Origin: JBCDGZ01 sp038750655
Lineage (GTDB): Bacteria; Bacteroidota; Bacteroidia; Chitinophagales; Saprospiraceae
Direction of reading: 5' to 3'
Assembly: GCA_038750655.1 (NCBI GenBank)
Contig: JBCDGZ010000139.1
Coordinates: 1-20,056, forward strand
DNA: 20,056 nucleotides
In this document: piece by piece, positions 7,176 to 14,485 of the stretch
How the letters are laid out: each line of letters begins with the position of its first letter
How positions within the stretch are numbered: position 1 is the stretch's first letter
The notes under the pieces: generated by a model
The model's database searches: none
What the model saw: the letters and a program-made list of their open reading frames with translations, nothing else
What the model was told of the DNA's origin: nothing
Program-made: the position numbers and the translations under genes

Positions 7176-8282
7176 ATGAAGCTGATATTGTCCATCGTTT
7201 TATGTAGTCTCTGTTTCTTCTCCATTGCCCAGGATAAAGTAACCCCTTACACCAAAGTTGACAGCAGTAATTTTAGAAAATTGTACCCTTATGCTTTGCG
7301 CGGGGAAATGAAGGCTGTTTTTGAAATGCTAGAAATGGCGGAGGATAGTGCTTTGACCCAAGCGCAGAGAGACCTCAAGCGAAACTACTACCATCGATTT
7401 TTGTACAGGACGGATGATTTTGATTACAATACGGATGATCCTGAAATAGTTAATTTGTACCAACGTTTCCAAAACTATTGGCGCTCGGTCATCATTGAAA
7501 ATGTTCCACTGAATCTCGCCGATAGCCTGTTTCGGGATGAGATGAAGTATTTTTTAAAAAAGCATTTTAAACCGGCATTAGAGATTGAGCAAATAGCAAA
7601 AAATCATTACACCCTGTTTCAAGAATTCTTTGTCTCTAAAGGAATGCATGGAATTGGGATAGGAAAAACGGGTCACCTCTATGACTTATATCTCTGGAAA
7701 AAGCAGGAGGAAAAAGAATACCGTATTGACCTACCCGAGGGTCAAACCGTTAAAGTCCCGGTCATCTTTATGCGAGATTTTATTAGTAATGGCTGGTCGC
7801 ATTATACCACCTTTGGCTATACTTTCAGCGGTGGCTGGGCCACCCGAGAGAAGCTGTTTTGCGTGGAAGAATCCTATGGACCTAAAGATGAGGAAGCCTT
7901 CTTAGTGGGGTATGTATCGCATGAAGGACAGCATTTTTCCGATTACCAACATTTTCCAAAACTGAAACAGACGGATTTAGAATATAGGGCTAAATTGACC
8001 GAACTGGCTTTAGCCCAAGAAACAGCCCATAGGACCATTCATAAATTTATCAGCAACGCAAAAAAGGACAAGGTCTATGCACATCCCTACGCCAATTATA
8101 TGGTCATAGAATTGCTGTCTAATGCAATCTTCCATTCCGGATTTGAGTCGAATCTTGAAAAGTGGAAACGAATCTCAAACGAAGCGATCAACAGTGCGGC
8201 GCTGGAACTATTGAAAGGACATTCTCAAAAGCTAAGGTCTTTGGGGGCGGAGTCTGTGGAAGCCTACATCACTAATTTATAG
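7176..8282 (+). CDS. Exported putative zinc metallopeptidase (HEGQH motif)
   Basis: I do not recognise a named family. The 368-residue product begins with a clear signal peptide (MKLILSIVLCSLCFFSIAQ, residues 1-19) ending in an AQ-D type cleavage site, so it is exported to the periplasm or beyond. Residues 249-253 are HEGQH, an HExxH zinc-binding and catalytic motif, within YVSHEGQHFSDYQHFP. Downstream LEYRAKLTEL offers E269 or E276 as a possible third zinc ligand, as in gluzincins. The segment before it (residues about 200-235) is rich in aromatic residues and glycine (GWSHYTTFGYTFSGGW). The ATG at 7176 is preferred over a TTG two codons upstream because it starts the signal peptide. The gene follows an AraC-family regulator by 64 bases. 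It is followed by the trp promoter and has no obvious terminator. Peptidase activity is a prediction from one motif; the substrate is unknown. Confidence 0.7.
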   Translation: MKLILSIVLCSLCFFSIAQDKVTPYTKVDSSNFRKLYPYALRGEMKAVFEMLEMAEDSALTQAQRDLKRNYYHRFLYRTDDFDYNTDDPEIVNLYQRFQNYWRSVIIENVPLNLADSLFRDEMKYFLKKHFKPALEIEQIAKNHYTLFQEFFVSKGMHGIGIGKTGHLYDLYLWKKQEEKEYRIDLPEGQTVKVPVIFMRDFISNGWSHYTTFGYTFSGGWATREKLFCVEESYGPKDEEAFLVGYVSHEGQHFSDYQHFPKLKQTDLEYRAKLTELALAQETAHRTIHKFISNAKKDKVYAHPYANYMVIELLSNAIFHSGFESNLEKWKRISNEAINSAALELLKGHSQKLRSLGAESVEAYITNL

Positions 8283-8362
8283 ATAGTGAGGTTGAACCAC
8301 ATTGATTTAAAGTCATTCCAACGACCTTTACACTTGTTGAAAATATAAATGTATAGTACCCC

Positions 8363-8394
8363 TTGCATCTTAGAAAGAAATGCACCTATCTTTA
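8363..8394 (+). promoter_or_regulatory. Putative trp operon promoter
   Basis: TTG at 8363-8365 and TATCTTTA at 8387-8394, separated by 21 bases, match the Bacteroidota -33/-7 layout with one mismatch at the last base of the -7 box. Transcription would begin near 8400, about a dozen bases before the leader-peptide ATG at 8413. The stretch from the end of the peptidase gene (8282) to here holds nothing else I can identify. No TrpR-like operator palindrome stands out. Confidence 0.5.
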
Positions 8395-8412
8395 TGGCAC
8401 AAATAATCAACA

Positions 8413-8478
8413 ATGACTTTTGATTTACATACAAAATTTTGGTGGTGGCACAGTACTGATCCAGATCGGGTGAGTTGA
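8413..8478 (+). CDS. trpL: trp operon leader peptide with three consecutive Trp codons
   Basis: This 21-codon frame runs ATG at 8413 to TGA at 8476-8478. Residues 9-15 are FWWWHST, with TGG codons at 8440-8442, 8443-8445 and 8446-8448; residues 16-21 are DPDRVS. An in-frame TAA at 8404-8406 makes 8413 the only ATG start. Three adjacent codons for the operon's own end product, in a peptide directly before a terminator hairpin and trpE, are the hallmark of a ribosome-mediated attenuator. The peptide itself needs no function: its translation rate reports charged tRNA-Trp. The upstream sequence is A-rich without a Shine-Dalgarno site, normal for this phylum. A short overlapping frame (ATG at 8394, product MAQIINNDF) could interfere but has no Trp codons. 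Confidence 0.88.
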   Translation: MTFDLHTKFWWWHSTDPDRVS

Positions 8479-8532
8479 CCATGCCATGTATGTAATGTAT
8501 ACGATATAAAAAGCGGCTTGTCGATCACTCGG
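8466..8532 (+). promoter_or_regulatory. trp attenuator antiterminator pairing (8466-8485 with 8515-8532)
   Basis: The segment 8466-8479 (TCGGGTGAGTTGAC) can pair with 8520-8532 (GTCGATCACTCGG): 13 pairs including three G-U, with G8474 bulged. Past a bulged C8480, A8481 pairs with T8519 and GCC 8483-8485 pairs with GGC 8515-8517. This sequesters the loop and most of the ascending arm of the terminator hairpin. The leader's last codons and its TGA stop lie inside the 5' arm. A ribosome at the stop would therefore cover that arm and favour the terminator. A ribosome stalled at the Trp codons (8440-8448) would leave it free and favour readthrough. TGGCA at 8446-8450 can also pair with TGCCA at 8482-8486, a weak classical 1:2 pairing. 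Pairings were worked out by hand, not computed. Confidence 0.75.
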
Positions 8533-8551
8533 CAAGCCGCTTTTCGTTTTT
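8509..8551 (+). terminator. trp attenuator intrinsic terminator
   Basis: A 16-bp stem is formed by 8509-8524 and 8529-8544 with a TCAC tetraloop and a single G-U pair; its outer 12 pairs, AAAAGCGGCTTG against CAAGCCGCTTTT, are perfect. The T tract is TTTT-CG-TTTTT (8541-8551). This is a strong Rho-independent terminator located 79 bases before the trpE start and 30 bases after the leader-peptide stop, where an attenuator belongs. No gene ends nearby that it would otherwise serve: the peptidase gene stops 226 bases upstream. Confidence 0.92.
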
Positions 8552-8630
8552 AGGTGGCTAAATAAAAAACTCGGTCATGTAACTCAAGTCCCTTAAATGG
8601 GGTATAAACAAGGAATTAATACATACTCAA

Positions 8631-10070
8631 ATGGAATCTGGAATCGCTACTCAGGCAGTAAAGCAAAAGATTAAGATCAGCGTCAATGTCCGCAGATACC
8701 TAGCGGATACGACAACACCGGTGAGCCTCTATCTCAAAATGCGAGATTACTTCGGCAGCTCGGTGCTCTTGGAAAGTAGTGATTTTAACAGCATGGAAAA
8801 CTGTCGCTCCTTCATCGGCTTTGAGGCCATTGCCAATTTTGTGGTGCAGGATTATCAGCTGCAGTATCGCTTTCCGGACGGGGCGATTCAGCAGGCGGCC
8901 TTGAAGAATAGCCAACAAGTCCCCGAATTACTCAACGATTTTATCCAGCAGTTTGAGGTAGAGCAGCATCCCAATTATCAGGGCGTCAATGGCTTATTTG
9001 GCCATACTTCCTTCGATGCCTATCAGTACTTTGATACCCTGAAATTTGATCGGGAGAAGCGGAAGATGGATTTGCCAGATGTCAACTACAGTTTGTATCG
9101 CTACGTTATTGCCATCAATCATTTTAAGGATGAAATGACGGTGATTGAGAATTTACCAGAAGGGGAAACCTCAGGCTTGGATCAGATTGAAAGTCTGCTT
9201 AAGAGCCAACGTCTTGGGCAACATCGGTTCCAGCTGGTGGGGGAGGAGCAGAGCAACTTGAGCGATGAGGAGTTTAAAAAACTGGTGACCATCGGCAAGC
9301 AGCACTGCCAAATCGGCGATGTCTTTCAGATTGTCTTCGCTCGTCAGTTTTCTCAGCAATTTCAAGGAGATGATTTCAATGTCTACCGCGTCCTCCGTTC
9401 TATCAACCCCTCTCCTTATCTTTTTTATTTCGATTATGGCAGCTACAAAATTTTTGGCTCTTCCCCGGAAGCGCAGATGGTGCTCAATGATGGCATCGCT
9501 GGGGTGAATCCGATTGCCGGGACTTACCGCCGTTCGGGAGATGACGCCGAAGATCGCAAGCAAGCGGTGGCCTTATCCGAAGACCCGAAGGAGAACGCAG
9601 AGCATATTATGCTGGTGGACTTGGCCCGGAATGATTTGGGAAAGCACTGCCAAGAGGTGGAAGTGAAGAAGCTGAAGGAAATACAGTTTTTTAGTCATGT
9701 TATTCATCTGGTATCTACCGTTGAAGGTCGGCTGACTCCCGGTTTGAATCCCATTCGGGTGTTTGGCGATACTTTTCCGGCAGGGACTTTGTCCGGCGCC
9801 CCCAAGTACAAGGCAATGGAATTGATTGATAAATACGAGAATCAGAACCGGGGCTTTTACGGTGGTGGCATCGGCTATATCGGCTTTAATGGCGATATGA
9901 ATCAAGCCATCGTTATCCGCTCTTTTTTGAGTAAAGACAATACCCTTTTTTACCAGGCGGGGGCCGGAGTGGTCTCGGCCAGTGTCGAAGAGAAGGAGTT
10001 GCAGGAAGTGAATAATAAGCTGGGGGCTTTGACTAAGGCCCTGAAAGAAGCAGAGAAAATTGGACTATAA
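8631..10070 (+). CDS. trpE: Anthranilate synthase component I
   Basis: TrpE makes anthranilate from chorismate using ammonia delivered by TrpG, the first committed step of tryptophan synthesis. The 479-residue product carries the N-terminal LLES motif (residues 46-49), part of the tryptophan-binding site, so feedback inhibition by tryptophan is expected. The chorismate-binding domain shows NPIAGTYRRSG, LVDLARNDLGKHC, FPAGTLSGAPKYKAMELIDK and GFYGGGIGYIGFNGDMNQAI, all typical. It is slightly shorter than the E. coli enzyme. The ATG at 8631 lies 79 bases after the attenuator terminator. It opens the operon and is followed by trpG after 14 bases. The alternative, aminodeoxychorismate synthase PabB, is unlikely given LLES and the context. 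Confidence 0.96.
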   Translation: MESGIATQAVKQKIKISVNVRRYLADTTTPVSLYLKMRDYFGSSVLLESSDFNSMENCRSFIGFEAIANFVVQDYQLQYRFPDGAIQQAALKNSQQVPELLNDFIQQFEVEQHPNYQGVNGLFGHTSFDAYQYFDTLKFDREKRKMDLPDVNYSLYRYVIAINHFKDEMTVIENLPEGETSGLDQIESLLKSQRLGQHRFQLVGEEQSNLSDEEFKKLVTIGKQHCQIGDVFQIVFARQFSQQFQGDDFNVYRVLRSINPSPYLFYFDYGSYKIFGSSPEAQMVLNDGIAGVNPIAGTYRRSGDDAEDRKQAVALSEDPKENAEHIMLVDLARNDLGKHCQEVEVKKLKEIQFFSHVIHLVSTVEGRLTPGLNPIRVFGDTFPAGTLSGAPKYKAMELIDKYENQNRGFYGGGIGYIGFNGDMNQAIVIRSFLSKDNTLFYQAGAGVVSASVEEKELQEVNNKLGALTKALKEAEKIGL

Positions 10071-10084
10071 ACCGCTACTGAAAA

Positions 10085-10714
10085 ATGACAAAAAGCAATA
10101 ACATGAAAATACTGGTGCTCGATAATTACGATTCTTTTACCTACAATTTGGTGCAATACCTGCAAGAAATTACGGGGGAAGAATTGGATGTTTATCGCAA
10201 TGATAAGATCAGCTTGGAGGCGGTGGCCGCCTACGATGCGGTTATCCTTTCGCCCGGCCCCGGCGTACCGAAAGATGCGGGCATTATGCCGGAGCTGATC
10301 CTGCGCTATGGGGCGATTAAGCCGATCTTCGGAGTTTGTCTGGGGTTGCAGGCGATAGGGGAAGCCTATGGCGCTCAGCTGCACAACCTAGAGCGGGTCT
10401 ACCACGGCGTCGAAACGCCAGTCAAGGTGCTGGACCTCGACTCGCCGATATTCAAGGGGCTCCCTGAGACCTTCACTGCGGGGCGTTACCACTCTTGGGT
10501 AGTGGCCAAAGAAGGCGTTCCAACTGATCTGCTTATCACTGCCGAAGATGAGAAAGGAGTCATCATGGCCATGCGGCATCGTAGCCATCCTGTTTTCGGC
10601 GTACAATTTCACCCTGAATCCATCATGACGCCACAGGGTAAAGAAATGCTCGGCAATTTCCTGCGGGAAGCCGAGCGACATATTGCCAGCCTCAAAACCA
10701 GTTTATCCTCATGA
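10085..10714 (+). CDS. trpG: Anthranilate synthase component II (glutamine amidotransferase)
   Basis: This subunit hydrolyses glutamine and channels ammonia to TrpE. It is a class I glutamine amidotransferase of 209 residues. The nucleophile is C85 in FGVCLGLQAIGEAYG, and the triad is completed by H176 and E178 in GVQFHPESIMTP. The oxyanion region is ILSPGPGVPKDAG (54-66). The true start may be the ATG at 10103, which gives MKILVLDNYDSFTYN, the usual family beginning; the start at 10085 adds six residues and lies 14 bases after trpE. The stop overlaps the trpD start in an ATGA (10711-10714), which suggests translational coupling. It is a stand-alone subunit, not fused to trpE or trpD. It could also serve PabB if the genome has one. 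Confidence 0.95.
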   Translation: MTKSNNMKILVLDNYDSFTYNLVQYLQEITGEELDVYRNDKISLEAVAAYDAVILSPGPGVPKDAGIMPELILRYGAIKPIFGVCLGLQAIGEAYGAQLHNLERVYHGVETPVKVLDLDSPIFKGLPETFTAGRYHSWVVAKEGVPTDLLITAEDEKGVIMAMRHRSHPVFGVQFHPESIMTPQGKEMLGNFLREAERHIASLKTSLSS

Positions 10715-11697
10715 AGCAGCTACTCAACCGACTCTTTGAACACCAGACCTTGGGCCGCGAAGAGGCCCGCCAAATCCTGGTGGCCATCTCCGAAGGCCAA
10801 TATAACAACTCGCAGATGGTAGCTTTCATGACCGTCTACCAAATGCGCACCATCACCGTAGAAGAGCTGCAAGGCTTTCGCGAGGCGTTGCTGGATTTGT
10901 GCCGTCCCGTTGATCTCAATGGCCTCGAAAGTATTGATATTGTCGGCACCGGAGGAGATGGTAAAAACACTTTTAATATCTCCACGCTCTCCTCCTTCAT
11001 CGTCGCTGGTGCAGGGTATAAGGTGACTAAGCACGGCAATTACGGCGTCTCTTCTGCCTGCGGCTCCTCCAATGTGCTAGAGCACCTGGGCTATCAGTTT
11101 ACCAATGACATCGATACGCTAAAGCAGCAATTGGACCGTTCCAATATCTGCTTTTTTCATGCCCCACTATTCCATCCGGCCATGAAAACGGTAGCGCCAC
11201 TGCGACGCGAACTGGGCGTCAAGACCTTTTTCAATATGATGGGTCCACTGGTCAATCCCGCCCGACCACGCTATCAATTGCTGGGGGTATTCAACCTGGG
11301 CCTATCGCGTCTGTACGAATATATTTTTCAACAAACCGACCGTCAATTTTCCATCGTTTATGCTATGGATGGCTACGATGAAATTTCGCTAACTGGTGCC
11401 TACAAACTGCGAACCAATTCCGGCGAGCAAGTCCTCACCCCCGAGGCCATCGGTAAACCTCGCTTGCGCCAAGAGCAGCTATACGGCGGCGATACGGTCG
11501 AGGAAGCCGCCAAGATTTTTACCGATATTCTCAAGGGGCAAGGCACCGATGCACAGTTCGATGTAGTGACGGCCAATGCCGGAACGGCCATCCACTGCAT
11601 CAAACCGGAACAATCGTTGGAGGACTGTATCGCGGAGGCGGCCGAGTCCCTGCTGAGCAAGCGGGCCTTACAACATTTTGAAAAACTAATCAATTAA
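10711..11697 (+). CDS. trpD: Anthranilate phosphoribosyltransferase
   Basis: TrpD transfers the phosphoribosyl group of PRPP to anthranilate. The 328-residue product is full length. The PRPP-binding signature GTGGDGKNTFNIST spans residues 79-92, and the KHGNYGVSSACGSSNVLEHL segment spans 107-126. FFNMMGPLVNPARP and YAMDGYDEISLTG follow as in the family. It overlaps trpG by four bases (ATGA) and is followed by trpC after 29 bases. It is a stand-alone enzyme, unlike the TrpG-TrpD fusion of enterobacteria. Nothing is unusual in the sequence. Confidence 0.96.
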   Translation: MKQLLNRLFEHQTLGREEARQILVAISEGQYNNSQMVAFMTVYQMRTITVEELQGFREALLDLCRPVDLNGLESIDIVGTGGDGKNTFNISTLSSFIVAGAGYKVTKHGNYGVSSACGSSNVLEHLGYQFTNDIDTLKQQLDRSNICFFHAPLFHPAMKTVAPLRRELGVKTFFNMMGPLVNPARPRYQLLGVFNLGLSRLYEYIFQQTDRQFSIVYAMDGYDEISLTGAYKLRTNSGEQVLTPEAIGKPRLRQEQLYGGDTVEEAAKIFTDILKGQGTDAQFDVVTANAGTAIHCIKPEQSLEDCIAEAAESLLSKRALQHFEKLIN

Positions 11698-11726
11698 TCC
11701 ATTTGATAAATTTATAATTCGACATC

Positions 11727-12542
11727 ATGAATATTCTCGATAAAATTATTGCCCACAAAAAGGAAGAAGTTGCCGAACGCAAGGCCCTCTATCCGGTGCC
11801 GCTGCTCGAAAAAAGTATTTACTTCGAAACCCCCGTTGTCTCCCTGTCTAAATATTTACTGCGAGAAGACAAGTCGGGGATCATCGCTGAGTTTAAGCGA
11901 CGCTCTCCTTCGAAGGGAGAGATCAATAGCTATGCTACCGTTGAGCGGACATCCATCGGTTACATGCAGGCGGGGGCTTCGGCGCTGTCCGTTTTGACTG
12001 ATAAGCATTTCTTTGGAGGCAAAAATGAGGACTTGACGGTCGCTCGGAAGTTTAACTTTTGTCCCATCCTCCGCAAAGACTTTGTGATGGACGAGTACCA
12101 ACTAATCGAGGCGCGGTCCATTGGGGCGGATGCAGTACTGCTGATCGCGGAGTGTTTGGAGAAGGCACAGTTGCGGGCCTTGGCCCAGATGGCTCAATCG
12201 CTGGGCATGGAAGTGCTGATGGAAGTACACTCGTTGGGGCAGCTGGAAAAATTGTGCCCGGAAGTCAATATCGTTGGAGTGAACAACCGCGATTTGACCA
12301 CCTTCGAGGTCAGTATTCGAACTTCACTGGAGTTGGGCAATGCGATTCCAGCGGATTTTGTGAAAATTTCTGAAAGTGGGATCAGTAATGCCGATGCTAT
12401 TATCGAATTGAAACAAGCTGGTTTTCAAGGCTTTCTGATTGGAGAGCATTTTATGAAAACCGCTGATCCAGCAGCGGCCTGCGCTAATTTTATTGCGGAG
12501 ATCAATAGCCTAGAAGGCCGCCTGCAAGCGGTGAAAAAATAG
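11727..12542 (+). CDS. trpC: Indole-3-glycerol phosphate synthase
   Basis: TrpC closes the indole ring from 1-(2-carboxyphenylamino)-1-deoxyribulose 5-phosphate, with loss of CO2 and water. It is a 271-residue TIM barrel. The family signature IIAEFKRRSPSKGEI lies at residues 52-66 and supplies catalytic Glu and Lys. Further strands are FCPILRKDFVMDEYQ, AVLLIAECL, LMEVHSLGQLEK, VGVNNRDLTTFEV, KISESGIS and GFLIGEHFMK (phosphate binding). It is not fused to TrpF, whose separate gene follows after 41 bases. The ATG at 11727 gives MNILDKIIAHKKEEV, a typical N-terminal helix. Confidence 0.96.
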   Translation: MNILDKIIAHKKEEVAERKALYPVPLLEKSIYFETPVVSLSKYLLREDKSGIIAEFKRRSPSKGEINSYATVERTSIGYMQAGASALSVLTDKHFFGGKNEDLTVARKFNFCPILRKDFVMDEYQLIEARSIGADAVLLIAECLEKAQLRALAQMAQSLGMEVLMEVHSLGQLEKLCPEVNIVGVNNRDLTTFEVSIRTSLELGNAIPADFVKISESGISNADAIIELKQAGFQGFLIGEHFMKTADPAAACANFIAEINSLEGRLQAVKK

Positions 12543-12583
12543 GTGTAAAGCAACAATAGAGGATTGATCAAAAGTAAAATACC

Positions 12584-13261
12584 ATGCTGGAAAATGTACA
12601 GATACGTCCGGATTTTGGCCCTAAAGTGAAAGTGTGTGGGATGCGTATGGCGGAAAATATACAGGCCGCCAAGTACCTGCCGATTCAATTTATGGGCTTC
12701 ATTTTCTACGAACCTTCTTCGCGTTTTGTGGAGCAATACGGAAAGCCGGATTTCAATTTTTCCATCCTCAATCACTGGAACATTCGTAAGGTTGGCGTTT
12801 TTGTCAATGCTTCGGTGGACTATATTTTGGAGAAGAAAAAAGAATATGGCCTGGACTATGTGCAGTTGCATGGAGAAGAGAATGTCTTTTTCTGCCAAAA
12901 ATTAAAGAAAAAACATGTGCGCATTATCAAAGCTTTTGCAGTGGATAATGACTTCAATTTTAGCGATACCCGTCCCTTTGAATTTTACTGCGACTTTTTC
13001 CTTTTCGATACCAAAGGTGCTCTGCCCGGTGGTAATGGGGTTCCTTTCGATTGGAATTTATTGCAGGAGTATAAAGGCTCTGTTCCTTTTCTTTTAGGCG
13101 GTGGCATCAGCCCCGAATCAGTTGACGCCATTCAGCAAATCGAGCACCCCCAGTTTTACGCGGTCGACTTAAACAGTCGCTTCGAATCGGAACCGGGCCT
13201 AAAGGAAACGGAGCAAATTAGAGATTTCCTGGATGCTTTGCGGAGCGACCTCAATCATTAA
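12584..13261 (+). CDS. trpF: Phosphoribosylanthranilate isomerase
   Basis: TrpF carries out the Amadori rearrangement of phosphoribosylanthranilate, between the TrpD and TrpC steps. The product has 225 residues. The catalytic Cys is C18 in KVKVCGMR and the catalytic Asp is D142 in LFDTKGALPGGNG. The C-terminal phosphate-binding segments are LLGGGISPESV and AVDLNSRFESEPGLKE. The protein begins about 15 residues before KVCGM, a few more than usual; no internal Met offers a shorter start, so 12584 is kept. It is more A+T-rich and Phe/Lys-rich than its operon neighbours, and less conserved, as TrpF commonly is. It lies 41 bases after trpC and 27 before trpB. Confidence 0.94.
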   Translation: MLENVQIRPDFGPKVKVCGMRMAENIQAAKYLPIQFMGFIFYEPSSRFVEQYGKPDFNFSILNHWNIRKVGVFVNASVDYILEKKKEYGLDYVQLHGEENVFFCQKLKKKHVRIIKAFAVDNDFNFSDTRPFEFYCDFFLFDTKGALPGGNGVPFDWNLLQEYKGSVPFLLGGGISPESVDAIQQIEHPQFYAVDLNSRFESEPGLKETEQIRDFLDALRSDLNH

Positions 13262-13288
13262 TAAACAAAAAACAAAAATATTTACAGA

Positions 13289-14485
13289 ATGACTTATTCA
13301 GTAGATTCTAGAGGCTATTATGGCGAATTTGGAGGAGCTTTTATCCCCGAGATGCTGTATTATAATATCGAGCGTTTGCGCAAATGTTATCTCGACTTGA
13401 TCGCAGAGCCGGCTTTCCAGCAAGAGTTTCAGAGCTTACTGCGGGACTATGTGGGACGGCCGTCGCCGCTCTACTTGGCTCGCCGCTTATCTGAGCATTA
13501 CCAAACCAATATTTACCTTAAACGCGAAGACCTCAACCACACTGGTGCCCATAAGATCAACAACACGATCGGTCAGATTCTATTGGCCAAGCGATTGGAT
13601 AAGCAACGCATTATTGCGGAGACGGGCGCGGGCCAGCACGGTGTAGCAACTGCTACAGTTTGTGCTTTGATGGGGATTGAGTGCATCGTATATATGGGGG
13701 CCGTCGATATTGAACGCCAAGCACCTAATGTATCTCGTATGAAAATGTTGGGGGCCAAAGTGGTACCCGCAACTAGTGGAAGTCAAACGCTTAAGGATGC
13801 CACCAACGAAGCCATCCGCGATTGGATCAATAATCCTGAAGATACCCATTACATCATTGGCTCAGTAGTCGGGCCGCACCCTTATCCGGATATGGTGGCT
13901 CGCTTTCAATCCGTGATCAGCGAAGAAATGCTGTGGCAGTTGAAGGAACAGACCGGAAATGAAAATCCTGATATTATTATCGCCTGTGTCGGTGGTGGTA
14001 GCAACGCAGCGGGGTCTTATTATCATTATTTAGATCGGACGGATGTTCGCCTTGTAGCGGTCGAAGCAGCAGGAAAAGGAGTTGATACTGGAGAATCTGC
14101 GGCGACCTCTGTACTAGGAACCAAAGGGATCATCCACGGCAGTCGCACTTTGTTGATGCAAACCGAAGACGGCCAAATCATCGAGCCTTACTCGCTTTCC
14201 GCCGGCCTGGATTATCCCGGCATTGGGCCCATGCACGCTCACCTGATTCATAGCGGTCGGGCCGAGGCCGTCAGTGTAACCGATGATGAAGCCCTGAAGG
14301 CCGCCTTCTTCCTCGCTCGTCAGGAAGGCATCATCCCTGCCCTCGAAACCGCCCACGCCTTCGCCGCCCTAGATAAAATTCAGTACGGGAAGGATGATAC
14401 GGTCGTCGTAAATCTCTCCGGTCGAGGTGATAAAGACCTGGCCACTTTTATTCAACACCTTGACAATTTTACAAGCCATGAATAG
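13289..14485 (+). CDS. trpB: Tryptophan synthase beta chain
   Basis: TrpB is the PLP enzyme that joins indole to L-serine to give L-tryptophan. The 398-residue product is of standard length. The PLP lysine is K89 in LNHTGAHKINNTIGQ, and the phosphate-binding loop GGGSNAAG follows in the C-terminal half. ETGAGQHGVATATVCALMGI and GLDYPGIGP are characteristic. It begins YGEFGGAFIPEML, the usual N-terminus of the TrpB1 type that partners with TrpA. The last 8 bases overlap the start of trpA, in keeping with the alpha2beta2 complex being made from coupled translation. Confidence 0.97.
   Translation: MTYSVDSRGYYGEFGGAFIPEMLYYNIERLRKCYLDLIAEPAFQQEFQSLLRDYVGRPSPLYLARRLSEHYQTNIYLKREDLNHTGAHKINNTIGQILLAKRLDKQRIIAETGAGQHGVATATVCALMGIECIVYMGAVDIERQAPNVSRMKMLGAKVVPATSGSQTLKDATNEAIRDWINNPEDTHYIIGSVVGPHPYPDMVARFQSVISEEMLWQLKEQTGNENPDIIIACVGGGSNAAGSYYHYLDRTDVRLVAVEAAGKGVDTGESAATSVLGTKGIIHGSRTLLMQTEDGQIIEPYSLSAGLDYPGIGPMHAHLIHSGRAEAVSVTDDEALKAAFFLARQEGIIPALETAHAFAALDKIQYGKDDTVVVNLSGRGDKDLATFIQHLDNFTSHE

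Noticed and set aside
8394..8423. Alternative leader frame MAQIINNDF overlapping the trp leader start
   Set aside because: It has no Trp codons and stops just after the trpL start; the frame with three Trp codons fits the attenuator.
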